Shown: positions 35,720-45,146, numbered from the stretch's first letter. The stretch: 59,068 bases of DNA from Virgibacillus oceani (GCF_014638995.1 NZ_BMFR01000018.1:1-59068); one strand, 5' to 3'. Numbers and translations are program-made. Notes: generated from the sequence alone by a model not told the origin.

Positions 35720-36377
35720 AACCGAAATGAAGGACCTGGAATTGGTTTGTATTATCGTAAACAAAGGGTTGGGCAGTAAAATTATGCAAACTGCTAAAAA
35801 GCACGGCATCTCGGGCGGAACGGTGCTGGTTGGTAAAGGTACCGTTAATAACAAAATCCTTGAAATGTTAGCCTTAAACAATGTAAAAAAAGAAGTTATT
35901 TTAATGGGCTCTAATAAGGGAATAGCCAGTCAAGCGCTTGAGAAACTAAACGAAAAATTTAAATTCAATAAGCCAAATCACGGCATAGCCTTTACTACCT
36001 CTATAAATAAGATTTTTGGTGCAAGCAGTTTTAAACAAGATCGGATAATTGAAAGCGGAGGTGCGGATAGCAATATGTATCATGCCATTACTGTGATTAT
36101 TGAAAAGGGAAATGCGGAAGATGTAATTGATGCAGCAACTGAAGCCGGATCAAAAGGTGGTACGATCATAAATGCAAGAGGATCGGGAATTCACGAAACA
36201 AGCAAAGTATTTTCGATGGCCATTGAACCAGAAAAAGAGATTGTATTAATTCTTTCGGAACAAGAAAGTACAGATGCAATTGTTTCTTCCATCCGAAAAA
36301 AACTTAAAATAGATGAGCCGGGAAATGGCATCATTTTTATTCAGGATATAAATGAAACTTACGGCTTGTATAAATAA
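35709..36377 (+). CDS. Tandem PII-like signalling protein
   Basis: 222 aa made of two PII/GlnB-like ferredoxin-fold units (about residues 10-105 and 115-215). Repeats: VCIIVNKGLGSKIMQTAKKHGISGGTVLVGKG and AITVIIEKGNAEDVIDAATEAGSKGGTIINARG. Each ends with a NHGIAFT/GNGIIFI strand. The uridylylated T-loop Tyr region is not conserved. GTG 35709, with GGGAGG upstream, lies inside the end of the DUF1538 gene. Probably a nucleotide-sensing regulator of that membrane protein. Confidence 0.88.
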   Translation: MSSKTEMKDLELVCIIVNKGLGSKIMQTAKKHGISGGTVLVGKGTVNNKILEMLALNNVKKEVILMGSNKGIASQALEKLNEKFKFNKPNHGIAFTTSINKIFGASSFKQDRIIESGGADSNMYHAITVIIEKGNAEDVIDAATEAGSKGGTIINARGSGIHETSKVFSMAIEPEKEIVLILSEQESTDAIVSSIRKKLKIDEPGNGIIFIQDINETYGLYK

Positions 36378-36386
36378 CAGCAATCG

Positions 36387-36419
36387 AGCAGCTCACATAC
36401 CACATGTAAGCTGCTTTTG
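36387..36419 (+). terminator. First terminator after the PII-like gene
   Basis: Arms AGCAGCT/AGCTGCT followed by TTTTGC. Confidence 0.75.
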
Positions 36420-36428
36420 CTATATGGT

Positions 36429-36470
36429 ACGGCCGCCTATTCTTATTTCAGATTTGGCGGCCGTTTTTGT
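36429..36470 (+). terminator. Second terminator after the PII-like gene
   Basis: GC-rich arms ACGGCCGCC/GGCGGCCGT followed by TTTTTGT. Two terminators in tandem insulate the antiporter-like operon. Confidence 0.9.
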
Positions 36471-36628
36471 ATAGCAAACAAGGAGAATGTATATTTTATA
36501 TGCCGTATCCATATGGACGAAATTGACTGCTAAAAGAAACCTATTCATGATTCAAACAGCATAACAGCCCTTCCTTATTTTGCTCGAACTGGATTAAATC
36601 AGCTTTAATGAAAAGACAATACAATAAA

Positions 36629-38062
36629 TTAGTAAAAATTAATTTCCTCATAATCAATATCATTTACATATTTCTCGATTGCTCTCTTTTCCTCTGTATC
36701 CATGTTTGTGATAAAGGCAATAAATTGAACCTTCCATTCCAATTCTGCCTGCTTCTCCTTTATTGCCGTGGATGATAAATCAACGGCATCATCCCGAAAT
36801 TCCTCATAGAACACCATTTTCACCAAAATCGCCAGCTCTATATCACCAAAAGTCCTAAAAAGTGCCGCATAATCATCAGTCAGCAAACAATTGCTGTTCA
36901 TTAAGTCAATATAATCATAAAGGGAATGAAAATTTTCCAGAATCATTTCAACTTTGTCTGTCGTATCTTTACACCCCATGATTTTTTCGGTTACTAATCT
37001 AAAATGTTCATCACTCATTCTATCTGATGCATTGAATGCAGTTACAATGGATTTTGATTTTATTTCCTTTTCCATGATGACTGCCGTTTGCAAGTTATCA
37101 TGATTGGAAGCGTTTATAATCATTTGGATAAGATCGATCCCACACTGTTCCATATACACTTTCATTTTAGATTCACCTATATTTAAGTCACAGCCCACTT
37201 GGTCAATTGCTTTATATATAATAGAATGAGTCTGAGAATCATTCAGTTGGGTGAAAAGATGTTCTAATTGATTATATTGATTTTCGGATATTCTTAACCG
37301 ATTGGCATTCCCACCTGATAAAATAGAAAATACAGCATTATTAAATACCAGCCTAAATATATTGAAAAGCTCGATACGATAATCAAACCTGCATACTTTT
37401 CCATAGTTAGTTAACAGCATTTGAAGATCTACTTTGCTGAACAACCTGCAAAATTCTGTTTCTATTCTTAAATTCGTTAAATACTGTTTGATATAAAAAA
37501 CCCCTTGAACACCCATATCGTCAATTGCTAAAGGATAATCAATGCTTGCCATTGTATTAGGAGCGTCAAATATACTGTCATACTTTCTTAAAAACACAGG
37601 TATCGATTCGCTGATGGTCAGGTTGTAAGCTTCTACCGCCACATCCAATTGGTTCATATGGATCTTTTTGTAAAGTTGTTCCGTTTCCCTGAAGCAATCA
37701 TGAACCAATCCAAGCCCTTTCTCATAAATACTGTTTATCCTTGCTGTTTTTAAGTAGATAACAGCTTCTTTAGGATCATCAAACTGAGACGTATAAGCAT
37801 CTATGGCATACAAAATCGAAGCAAAGATCCCTTCTGCCGTATCAGTACTAACGGAGGAACTTTTACCTCGTGTATATTGTCCAATCAACTTTTTCAGAAT
37901 AACCAGCAATTGGCCTTGTATGCCATATACTTCGTTACTATTCAGCATTCCGGATCGTAATGCTTCATTTAAAAGTGACAGCGTGTACTGGTTGTGTGAT
38001 AAATAGGATTTTCGAATGTTTCCGCTCGCCGCTAATGATTGAACACTTTTTTCTGAATCCAT
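36629..38062 (-). CDS. Unknown protein, DUF6179-like
   Basis: 477 aa, largely helical and hydrophilic, with no membrane segment. Features: KSYLSHNQYTLSLLNEALRSGML, GKVCRFDYRIELFNIFRLVFNNAVFSIL and an acidic C-terminus (YVNDIDYEEINFY). I recall a family pair DUF6179/DUF6323 in Clostridia and Bacilli with these lengths and order; the match is from memory and needs a profile search. Start and upstream stop overlap by one base (TAATG), so the two are tightly coupled. Function unknown. Confidence 0.7.
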   Translation of the reverse strand: MDSEKSVQSLAASGNIRKSYLSHNQYTLSLLNEALRSGMLNSNEVYGIQGQLLVILKKLIGQYTRGKSSSVSTDTAEGIFASILYAIDAYTSQFDDPKEAVIYLKTARINSIYEKGLGLVHDCFRETEQLYKKIHMNQLDVAVEAYNLTISESIPVFLRKYDSIFDAPNTMASIDYPLAIDDMGVQGVFYIKQYLTNLRIETEFCRLFSKVDLQMLLTNYGKVCRFDYRIELFNIFRLVFNNAVFSILSGGNANRLRISENQYNQLEHLFTQLNDSQTHSIIYKAIDQVGCDLNIGESKMKVYMEQCGIDLIQMIINASNHDNLQTAVIMEKEIKSKSIVTAFNASDRMSDEHFRLVTEKIMGCKDTTDKVEMILENFHSLYDYIDLMNSNCLLTDDYAALFRTFGDIELAILVKMVFYEEFRDDAVDLSSTAIKEKQAELEWKVQFIAFITNMDTEEKRAIEKYVNDIDYEEINFY

Positions 38063-38553
38063 TAAAGTTCATCCCTTTCAAGCACAGATTCCCTAAATTG
38101 AGCATCGCTCCTGAACTGCTCCTGAAATTCTTCTAGAAAGCTTTTTAACATTTCGATAGAGCCATTGCATGTATCATCAAAGTTTTCTTTCATAATGCCT
38201 ATAAGCAAGGAATCACTTATCCTGTCTTCTGTCTCATTTTTTACATAATGAAAAATTTCCTGAAGTTCATTTAATGTTGGGACAAAATTTACATTCTCTA
38301 CATATGGGGATGTACAAAAAACCTCAGATAATTCTTTAATCACCTCAACTCCTAGTTCCACACGGCCATGGTCCTTTAACACCCGGTCTCTGACAAGTAT
38401 CATGTTTTTAATTTCATCACGAGTTAGGATTAGACCATATTCTGTTGTTTTTTTATTTACCTTCAATAATTCATCTATATATTTTTCCAGCATGAAAACA
38501 TCCATCGTACCCAGCAAACGAGGTAAAAACATAAAGTATTCCTCCCATTCCAC
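38062..38553 (-). CDS. Unknown protein, DUF6323-like
   Basis: 163 aa. Central LILTRDEIKNMILVRDRVLKDHGRVELGVE and TLNELQEIFHYVKNETEDRISD segments resemble the DUF6323 family as I remember it. Helical and acidic, no Cys or membrane region. First gene of the two-gene operon with the 477-aa protein; GGAGG lies near its start. Function unknown; conservation as a pair suggests a complex. Confidence 0.7.
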   Translation of the reverse strand: MEWEEYFMFLPRLLGTMDVFMLEKYIDELLKVNKKTTEYGLILTRDEIKNMILVRDRVLKDHGRVELGVEVIKELSEVFCTSPYVENVNFVPTLNELQEIFHYVKNETEDRISDSLLIGIMKENFDDTCNGSIEMLKSFLEEFQEQFRSDAQFRESVLERDEL

Positions 38554-38684
38554 ATTTCAGGATTTATTACTTGACTTTTATAAATTAATATGATATAATT
38601 AAATATTATAATTTTATACAATTAATTATTATAATCTTCCACTGAATATTTGTCAATTCTATTTATCAAGGCTGATTTACATAT

Positions 38685-38727
38685 AACAAAAGCCTAAGAG
38701 AATTATTTTTTCTCTTAGGCTTTTGTT
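38685..38727. terminator. Strong bidirectional terminator
   Basis: 18-bp perfect arms AACAAAAGCCTAAGAGAA/TTCTCTTAGGCTTTTGTT with A/T-rich ends acting on both strands. It ends the GNAT gene (minus) and precedes the DUF6323-like gene. Confidence 0.92.
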
Positions 38728-38802
38728 ATTTTGTATTTTCCATGCGAAGCAGCGCTAGATTGCATTATTTATGATAGCTATGGAATTAAAATCACTTTCA
38801 TC

Positions 38803-39552
38803 CTATACCAAATGATGCTTCATCCATACATTTGGTTCAATGTAAATGCCCTTGTCAGCATTCTTATCTATCTGTAATGGTACTAACCCATCTTTTATGG
38901 TATAGCTTCCCGATGCCGGCAATTTCATATTGGTCCACTCTTCCCACTCCTTGATGGAAGCAGGAATGATCATAGATGATTCCGCCACTTTCATGATCGA
39001 TGCGCCCATTGTAACATGGGTTCTTATCCAAGGATCAAACGGGGTTCCGTCTTCCCTTTTCCAGCTAACGTATTCTTGTATAGGTATAAGCGGGTATTTG
39101 CTTTTTAACGAAGGGCGAACAGGTGCTACCATCTTTTGTAAATTGTTTTTAATAGCTAACCCCTTCATTTCCCTAACCATTAGCTTACTAAGACCTTTAC
39201 CTCTAAATTCCGGATGAATAACAATAGCTAAGGCTGACAACGAATTTGGTTGTACGTTATTTTCATAATCCAGTATTCCTTTTTCAAAGACTCCATCCCA
39301 TCCTGTTGGCAGGCTGTCTTCATTGCCATTCCAATCAAAAGAAATTGCATTACCACAAGCCATAGGTTGGTTTTTTTCGTTTAGAATAAGATATTGAAAT
39401 TCAGGAAACCTGGTAAATAATTGATTCCAATACTTTTCCGCTATAGGGTCCTCCCTCATATAGGTAACCCATCCAATGCTATGCAAATTATTTAATTCAT
39501 TTTCTAAATCCGGACGTTCTTTTAATGTAACCACGGTGTATTTTTCAAGCAT
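38803..39552 (-). CDS. GNAT-fold acetyltransferase-like protein
   Basis: 249 aa. The acetyl-CoA loop is visible in AIVIHPEFRGKGLSKLMVREM (V-x-x-x-x-R-G-x-G). The preceding AISFDWNGNEDSLPTGWDGV and the long C-terminal half (WKREDGTPFDPWIRTHVTMGASI) are typical of a distinct longer GNAT group. ATG 39552 follows GAGGG. Substrate unknown. Confidence 0.8.
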   Translation of the reverse strand: MLEKYTVVTLKERPDLENELNNLHSIGWVTYMREDPIAEKYWNQLFTRFPEFQYLILNEKNQPMACGNAISFDWNGNEDSLPTGWDGVFEKGILDYENNVQPNSLSALAIVIHPEFRGKGLSKLMVREMKGLAIKNNLQKMVAPVRPSLKSKYPLIPIQEYVSWKREDGTPFDPWIRTHVTMGASIMKVAESSMIIPASIKEWEEWTNMKLPASGSYTIKDGLVPLQIDKNADKGIYIEPNVWMKHHLV

Positions 39553-39649
39553 TAACACATCCCTCTCTGTCTTTTTAGTGATTGCCGGAAGATAGACCAA
39601 ATGCTGCATCACCATAGAAGTAATTTTATTTTATTGCTATTCAGCCGTG

Positions 39650-41329
39650 TTATAGTTTAAATTTTCCTATTTTCTCATTAAGTTCTTCTGCCAATTTTGC
39701 AAGCTGTGCTGAACTTCCAGCTATTTCTTCCATTGAGCTGCTGGACTGTTGTGCAGATGCTGCTGTTTCCTCTATCCCTGCAGCTGCTTCCTCAGAGACG
39801 GATGCTATTTCTTCGATCGAACCATTCATTTCACGACTATTGGATTCAATTTCAGATAAATTACCTGATACTACTTTAATACTTTCCACCATCTCAGTAA
39901 CAGAATGACGAATATCGTTAAACATTTCATTAGTAGATTCCATTTGAACTGTTCCCTGTTCAACCGCAGAATACCCATCCAATAAAGAATCCGCTACAAT
40001 ATTAGATTCAGTTTGTATAGTTATTACGATTTCGGTTATATCCTTAACCGATAACGCAACCTGCTCTGACAGTTTTCTTACCTCATCAGCAACAACAGCA
40101 AATCCTTTACCATGCTCACCTGCTCTAGCTGCCTCAATTGCCGCATTCAGTGATAAAAGGTTTGTTTGTTCGGCGACATCCTTAATGATTGATACAAGTT
40201 TGGAAATTTCCTTTGATTGATTATCCAAATTTTGTACCTTGTCAACAGCATCTTTAACAATACCGTTAATGTTATCCATTTGTTCTGCAGACGCATTCAT
40301 TAGTTGTCCGCCCTTCGTTGTCATCTGTAATACTTTTTCAGAATTGTTTAGAATCCGTTCCCCATAATTATTTGCTTCTTCAACTTTGTTCGTAAAAGTT
40401 CCCATAATATTGGCCATGTCACCTGCACTATTAGCCTGTGTTTCCGAACCGGAGGCAAGTTCTTCCATTGTTGTTGCAACCTGCCCCGTTCCAGCTCTAA
40501 CCTCATTTGCGGCCTGTGTTAGTTCTTCACTTTGACTTGAAACTGTTCCAGATACCTCATTAATTTGATTTAATAAACTGCGCATATGCTGATTCATGTC
40601 ATTTGCAGCATGAACAAGTTGTCCTATTTCATCTTTTGACGTTGTTTCTAATAATTCTTGTCTAAGATCACCCTCCGCTATTACCTTCATCCTATTCTTA
40701 ACTGTCACGATTGGTTTTGATATATGTGATGCCGTTTTAATTGCTGCTATAATTGCCATTACAGCGATAATAATGGATATACCTATATCAATTAACAATG
40801 ATGTATTACCATAGGAGGTAATATCTTCCCCGGCATGTGATTGAACAGTCTCTTGTTCTGCTGCCATTGCTTTGAAACCGTCCAATATTTCCCGTTCCAG
40901 CGGCTTTACTTCTGAAACCATAATTTCCATTGCCTTTTCCTTATTTCCAGTGTCATATTCCTTAAACACCGAATTTATCGCTTCTGCCCAGACAATCTTT
41001 TTCTCAACTAAATCTTTAACCCCATCTGAATCATCTAATTTCAAGACTTTATTTTCAAGCTGAATACTTTCATCTGTAAAACTATCAAATTTCGTTTTTA
41101 AATCCGTATCTCCATATAAAAGATATCCCCGTACTAACGAAGTTCTTTCAGACATATTTAAAGCTATTTTTTCACTGGTTATCAGAAGCGGTACTTGATC
41201 ATCCACAATTTTACTAATGTTATCATTTATCGCTTTTATAGCTAAATAGTTATAAAATCCCAGCAAAATGACTAAAAGTACGACGATCGAAAATCCAAAC
41301 AATATTTTTCTTTTAATACTATTAAACAT
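39650..41329 (-). CDS. Methyl-accepting chemotaxis protein
   Basis: 559 aa chemoreceptor. TM1 near residues 10-30, a four-helix-bundle sensor to about 170, TM2 near 175-200, HAMP ([22 protein letters not shown]), then a long coiled signalling domain. The hairpin tip is [33 protein letters not shown] (CheA/CheW contact). Pro-pro near the helix ends are Glu/Gln-rich methylation sites. ATG 41329 follows GAGGGA. The ligand cannot be read from the sequence. Shows the host is motile or descended from a motile form. Confidence 0.95.
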   Translation of the reverse strand: MFNSIKRKILFGFSIVVLLVILLGFYNYLAIKAINDNISKIVDDQVPLLITSEKIALNMSERTSLVRGYLLYGDTDLKTKFDSFTDESIQLENKVLKLDDSDGVKDLVEKKIVWAEAINSVFKEYDTGNKEKAMEIMVSEVKPLEREILDGFKAMAAEQETVQSHAGEDITSYGNTSLLIDIGISIIIAVMAIIAAIKTASHISKPIVTVKNRMKVIAEGDLRQELLETTSKDEIGQLVHAANDMNQHMRSLLNQINEVSGTVSSQSEELTQAANEVRAGTGQVATTMEELASGSETQANSAGDMANIMGTFTNKVEEANNYGERILNNSEKVLQMTTKGGQLMNASAEQMDNINGIVKDAVDKVQNLDNQSKEISKLVSIIKDVAEQTNLLSLNAAIEAARAGEHGKGFAVVADEVRKLSEQVALSVKDITEIVITIQTESNIVADSLLDGYSAVEQGTVQMESTNEMFNDIRHSVTEMVESIKVVSGNLSEIESNSREMNGSIEEIASVSEEAAAGIEETAASAQQSSSSMEEIAGSSAQLAKLAEELNEKIGKFKL

Positions 41330-41576
41330 TATTATTTCCCTCAATTCCGTTAATTTAATTCTATACAGAACCATGTTAACCAGCAGTATCTGCCAAACAT
41401 TTTATACTAATAGTTGGATCAAACTACTTTATAATTATTATCGGTTCATTAGTTTATTTGATATATGATTTCCATTAAAGTTGTAAGATTAAATATCGTT
41501 AAAAAATATTGAAATATACGATAAATCAGGATCGGGAATCATTAAATTGAGAAGAGTATGACGCAAGCGTAAAAAG
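41330..41576. other. Intergenic region upstream of the chemoreceptor
   Basis: AT-rich, with no supported gene. A SigD-like minus 10 element (CCGATAAT on the minus strand, 41437-41444) is present, but I find no well-spaced TAAA partner. Confidence 0.4.
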
Positions 41577-41634
41577 ATACTAAGATTAGTGGGCAAAATC
41601 ACCCGTCGATGACCTTATCCACTAATCTTAGTAT
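41577..41634 (-). terminator. Long-armed terminator of the YvrL-like gene
   Basis: 16-bp arms ATACTAAGATTAGTGG/CCACTAATCTTAGTAT with a 26-base loop, followed on the minus strand by CTTTTTACG. The unusually long arms and structured loop could also encode a small RNA end. Confidence 0.75.
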
Positions 41635-41659
41635 GTTTAAACAATGCCCGTTAATTCCC

Positions 41660-42109
41660 CTACTCTTTATCATCGAATACAATTTCCAGTACAGCCAGCA
41701 GCAATGCACATATGATCTCTGCTTTTAAAGAAAGGGTGATGCTTTTCATAAACTCATCCACAGTAAAGAGACATAGCCAGTTTGATGAACCCTTCATACT
41801 GATCCGGATAAAGAACACGTATAATTTTGCAGTTATATTCCGGATAGACAGTACAAAAACCGCTTTGAAAAATAATTCAGCAATTACACTCAAAACAAAA
41901 AAACTGATTACAAAAACAATCAATGACCAGACAGATTTATAGTGAACGTCGAGCAGCTCAAAAATCCCCGCCAGCCCAAAAAAGTAAATGCCCAAAACAA
42001 AGCTGCCTACTAGTAGAATGAGAAGGATTATCCCTGCAACAACTGCTGTTTTTTCCTTTATCTTCATTTTGTGAAATGTATCATCGTCATTATCATTATG
42101 TACAGGCAT
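41660..42109 (-). CDS. YvrL-like regulatory membrane protein
   Basis: 149 aa with three to four helices: TAVVAGIILLILLVGSFVLGIYFFGLAGIFELLDV, then VWSLIVFVISFFVLSVIAELFFKAV and a conserved FTVDEFMKSITLSLKAEIICALLLAVLEI. Resembles B. subtilis YvrL (PF14184), a membrane regulator linked to the SigO/RsoA system. No sigO or rsoA is present here. Moderately sure. Confidence 0.7.
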   Translation of the reverse strand: MPVHNDNDDDTFHKMKIKEKTAVVAGIILLILLVGSFVLGIYFFGLAGIFELLDVHYKSVWSLIVFVISFFVLSVIAELFFKAVFVLSIRNITAKLYVFFIRISMKGSSNWLCLFTVDEFMKSITLSLKAEIICALLLAVLEIVFDDKE

Positions 42110-42255
42110 ACGGGTGCGACTCTCCTTTAGCCATTTTCTCTTGTCATCATGTAATCAAAAATAGTATATCAATCTTGAATAGTTTGTAAAGCTTCAAAGA
42201 CATCCCTTTGTATCAATTAAATCTATTGAAATTAGCTAGTCTTGCTAATTTAAAA

Positions 42256-42282
42256 GCGCAGATCCTTACTTCGGAAATGCGC
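42256..42282 (-). terminator. Terminator of the 59-aa membrane gene
   Basis: Arms GCGCA/TGCGC with extra pairing GGAT/CCGA-like inside, followed on the minus strand by TTTTAAATT. Confidence 0.6.
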
Positions 42283-42318
42283 CTGATGATTGAATATCCC
42301 TTTTCATTTCCCCATTTT

Positions 42319-42498
42319 TTATTTTTGTAATTTCGTTGCCCTGCTTACCCCTAAACCCATCAATACTATCGATAAAACGACAAACAGAACCCAGTAACTA
42401 TTGCTGCCAAATGCTAGCATTACCCCTATGACGGCGGACAAAATTGATGTTATTTGAAATGCTATCCACCTTATATCTTTTAACACTGGCCAGTTCAC
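42319..42498 (-). CDS. Small two-helix membrane protein
   Basis: 59 aa from GTG 42498 (GGGGGTG site). Two hydrophobic helices, IAFQITSILSAVIGVMLAFG and YWVLFVVLSIVLMGLGVS, and a basic tail RATKLQK. Unrecognised; typical of small Bacillus membrane proteins. Confidence 0.6.
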   Translation of the reverse strand: MNWPVLKDIRWIAFQITSILSAVIGVMLAFGSNSYWVLFVVLSIVLMGLGVSRATKLQK

Positions 42499-42559
42499 TA
42501 CTACACCCCCGTATTTCACTTTTTATAGCTTAATTCACCTGACGTAAATACAAGAGAAT

Positions 42560-42751
42560 ATCATCTTCATTCAACTTTTTTAAATTGTATTTGCGAATCT
42601 TGCTATCTGTTCGAGAGCCATTTGATAAGCTTCTGTCGTAACACAAAAGCCTTCTGGTACTTGTATACCTTGAATTTTTGATAATTTCCCTAAGTTTAAT
42701 CCTTTTGCTGCTTTTTTCCATTTCCCGAAAACCAAGAACCATAGAACTCAT
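42560..42751 (-). pseudogene. Relic of PEP synthase / rifampicin phosphotransferase N-terminus
   Basis: The first frame gives MSSMVLGFREMEKSS. A shifted frame then gives GLNLGKLSKIQGIQVPEGF and CVTTEAYQMALEQIARF before a stop. This is the PPDK nucleotide-binding domain start of Pps/Rph proteins (VLGF...GGKGxNLGELSKIxGIQVPEGFCVTT). The Gly-Gly-Lys-Gly loop is partly lost and the remaining 700 or so residues are absent. A frameshifted, truncated remnant. Confidence 0.85.
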
Positions 42752-42965
42752 TATTTACCACTCCTAACTAATAGCGTCAATTGATTTTAGCAGTAGTAAG
42801 CGGGAACCAACAGTCTATAATTACCAATTTTTATATGCTATAATTAAATTAGGAAAGGGATAATGTGCAAGTTGCTAATCTCCCGATTCCGCATGCGAAA
42901 GCAGCTAAATTTATTTTATTATCACTCCGCTTATTTTCTTCAAAATACCTTGCGAAAGAAAGTAA

Positions 42966-43544
42966 TTAATACAAACTTTTAATTTCAACATTGTCCGGCA
43001 GCTTGAATGGATTTTCTTTATTTGTTCTGTCATAAAACATTATCCCGTTTAAGTGATCTATTTCATGTTGAATAACAATGGAACCGTACCCTTTAAATTT
43101 GAAAATTACTTCCTTACCAGTTATATCGAATGCCTTTACCTTGATTCTCTCATATCTCGGAACAAATCCATTTACTTCCCTTTCAACCGAAAGACATCCC
43201 TCTCCTTGAGGCAAATAAATCATATGAGGAGAATGGCTTATGATTTTTGGATTAATTAACATATATTCGTTAACCTTTCGTCCATCTTCAAACAGTGCCG
43301 CAAACATACGTTTATCTAATCCAATTTGATTTGCTGATAATCCCGATCCAGGACGGAGCTTATATTTTTTTGATATATTTGGGTCTTGGCTGTTTTTTAG
43401 AAAGTGAAGCATACAAAGCAACGCATCTTTATCTTCATCAGAAATAGGAAGATTAACTTTCTCGGTCTTTTTTCGCAATATTGCGGAACCTTCTTTTACA
43501 ATATCTTTCATTTTAATTATATAGTCGGGGGAAAACCTATTCAT
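42966..43544 (-). CDS. def: Peptide deformylase
   Basis: 192 aa metalloenzyme removing the formyl group from new proteins. All three motifs are present: GSGLSANQIG (GxGxAAxQ), EGCLSVER (EGCLS, Cys metal ligand) and IQHEIDHLNGIMFYD (HExxH). The insert and length place it with the type-2 (DefB/YkrB-like) enzymes of Gram-positives. ATG 43544 follows GAGGTG. In motif 1, Ser replaces the first Ala, a common variation. Confidence 0.93.
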   Translation of the reverse strand: MNRFSPDYIIKMKDIVKEGSAILRKKTEKVNLPISDEDKDALLCMLHFLKNSQDPNISKKYKLRPGSGLSANQIGLDKRMFAALFEDGRKVNEYMLINPKIISHSPHMIYLPQGEGCLSVEREVNGFVPRYERIKVKAFDITGKEVIFKFKGYGSIVIQHEIDHLNGIMFYDRTNKENPFKLPDNVEIKSLY

Positions 43545-43592
43545 AAATAAACACCTCGTCAATTCTACGGTTTAACACTTTTGCAATAGAGT

Positions 43593-43790
43593 CTATCGAA
43601 AAAATTTATCATATTTATCAATGTCGTCCGGATTTAAACCTGTATTGGATTGGGCTTCCTTTTGCATAGATTGGTTGCAGTTTTTACACACATAAAACGA
43701 CTCCGGATTTTTTTTGATTTTGTTATACTGCTTATCCGTATGATTAATTGTAAATTTCTTTTTGCAAAACATGCAAATAGTATTCAGCAT
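43593..43790 (-). CDS. YlaI-like small zinc-ribbon protein (DUF2197)
   Basis: 65 aa with two CxxC knuckles, CMFC at residues 6-9 and CKNC at 36-39, separated by a basic linker with the family pattern KIKKNPESFYVCKNC. Similar to Bacillus YlaI (DUF2197). Role unknown. GGGAGG precedes the ATG. Follows in tandem with def. Confidence 0.85.
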   Translation of the reverse strand: MLNTICMFCKKKFTINHTDKQYNKIKKNPESFYVCKNCNQSMQKEAQSNTGLNPDDIDKYDKFFR

Positions 43791-43940
43791 ACTATCCTAA
43801 CCTCCCAATTATCTGTACTAATTATATCGCTTTTCGTTTTCTGGCCAATGAACCTGTCAAATATTGGCCCAAATATGGTGTTGCCAAAGATGAAGGATTA
43901 AGTTGCCTATTCCAGTATTTCTTGACATTCCATTGGCAGA

Positions 43941-44336
43941 CTATTTTTCAGGCAATTCCTCTCTTTTACAAACAATATGAATAGGATTACCATCTGGATC
44001 CTGTACGTAGCCAGCCCTTAAGTTTAAAAAGTCGTGCGGTTGGGAAACCACTGTGACACCATTTTCTGATAGGTATTGAATTGCTAAATCCGTATCCTCA
44101 GTCCACAAAACGATTTCACAGCCTTCATTTTTACCCGGATTTAAACCATGGACCTCCTTTAGGGATTCCTTAGTTGCCAAGCCCACTACAAAACCATCTA
44201 ATACTAATTCGTGATGTGTTGCTTTACCACCGATTTCCGCCGTAAATTGCAATTCAAATCCAAGTTTTTCGTAAAATTTTCTTGATAGTTCCAAGTTATC
44301 TACATAAAGATTAATTTGCGGTGTCATGAATCTCAT
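43941..44336 (-). CDS. VOC-family (glyoxalase-like) protein
   Basis: 131 aa with two beta-alpha-beta-beta-beta units: PQINLYVDNLELSRKFYEKLGFELQFT and EIVLWTEDTDLAIQYLSENGV, ending GYVQDPDGNPIHIV. Candidate metal ligands are His and Glu in these strands. Could be a lyase, dioxygenase or resistance protein. ATG 44336 follows AAGGAGG. Confidence 0.88.
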   Translation of the reverse strand: MRFMTPQINLYVDNLELSRKFYEKLGFELQFTAEIGGKATHHELVLDGFVVGLATKESLKEVHGLNPGKNEGCEIVLWTEDTDLAIQYLSENGVTVVSQPHDFLNLRAGYVQDPDGNPIHIVCKREELPEK

Positions 44337-44426
44337 AAACATGCCTCCTTATAATGTCCTTTAGGTTTTCCATTGCTTATAGAAGATGAACTATTGTTAT
44401 TTAAAGATAAAAATTTGAATTCCTCT

Positions 44427-45146
44427 TTACCCGTGTTTGTTAACAGTATGGCCAACCTCCACGTGCCCGCCGGCTTCTACTTTAGCTAAAACTCCAAAAA
44501 TCGCATCATGATTTGTTGCCAAAGTGCGGAGCATATGATCATCTTTAGGTAACTCCTCTTGCGCAAAATTAACCATTACACAACGTTTTAATGGAGCGAC
44601 AACTCTAAGCATGACATCTGATCCAATTTGGATGACATGATTTAACCATTTCTCCTCGATGAACCCCTCATCCTGTACGTCAATAAGCAGATTTGCTCTA
44701 AACCGTCGTGGGTCTACAGGCTTTCCCAATTGCTCACTCAAAGCACGAATTGATGAACTTGTTATGATGCTTATCGGACCCTCGTCAAAGTGTGAAATAG
44801 CTTCTTCGCGTGCTAAAGTCACTGGATATCCCGCAAAATCACTCAATGCCATATGGATAGTTGGATCATCCCCGCGGTAAACAGAACCATCGTGCATCGT
44901 TACAACCGGGACAGAGCCTTCATATCTTGCCTGGAGTTTAAACAACCCATCTATTCGTTTAAAACGCCTGGTAGTTTTCCCGCTTCCAAATTTCCCTTCA
45001 CGATTTTGAATTGCCCACAAACGATCACCAATTAGACCTCGCTGATCCACCTGAATTGCTGAAAGAGACTCCCCTAAAAGGGATTTTACAGGGAACCGAC
45101 GAATTTCCTTTACCTGACCTACCGGATGATTATCACGATATTCCAT
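44427..45146 (-). CDS. MOSC-domain protein
   Basis: 239 aa. The N-terminal MOSC_N barrel (EIRRFPVKSLLGESLSAIQVDQRGLIGDRLWAI) precedes a MOSC domain (DPRRFRANLLIDV, GSDVMLRVVAPLKRCVMVN) with the conserved Cys that binds molybdenum cofactor or carries sulfur. Stand-alone MOSC proteins detoxify hydroxylated bases or transfer sulfur. Confidence 0.88.
   Translation of the reverse strand: MEYRDNHPVGQVKEIRRFPVKSLLGESLSAIQVDQRGLIGDRLWAIQNREGKFGSGKTTRRFKRIDGLFKLQARYEGSVPVVTMHDGSVYRGDDPTIHMALSDFAGYPVTLAREEAISHFDEGPISIITSSSIRALSEQLGKPVDPRRFRANLLIDVQDEGFIEEKWLNHVIQIGSDVMLRVVAPLKRCVMVNFAQEELPKDDHMLRTLATNHDAIFGVLAKVEAGGHVEVGHTVNKHG

Noticed and set aside
41437..41444. SigD-type minus 10 element before the chemoreceptor gene
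   Set aside because: CCGATAAT is present on the minus strand, but no TAAA lies at the required 14-16 base distance.
42863..42973. 36-codon plus-strand frame starting at ATG after AGGAAAGGG
   Set aside because: Product is of random composition, overlaps the def 3' end, and spacing to the ribosome site is too short.
43820..43975. Plus-strand open frame reading FLANEPVKYWPKYGVAKDEG
   Set aside because: No start codon with ribosome site, overlaps the VOC gene end, and no family recognised. May be chance or a very old relic.
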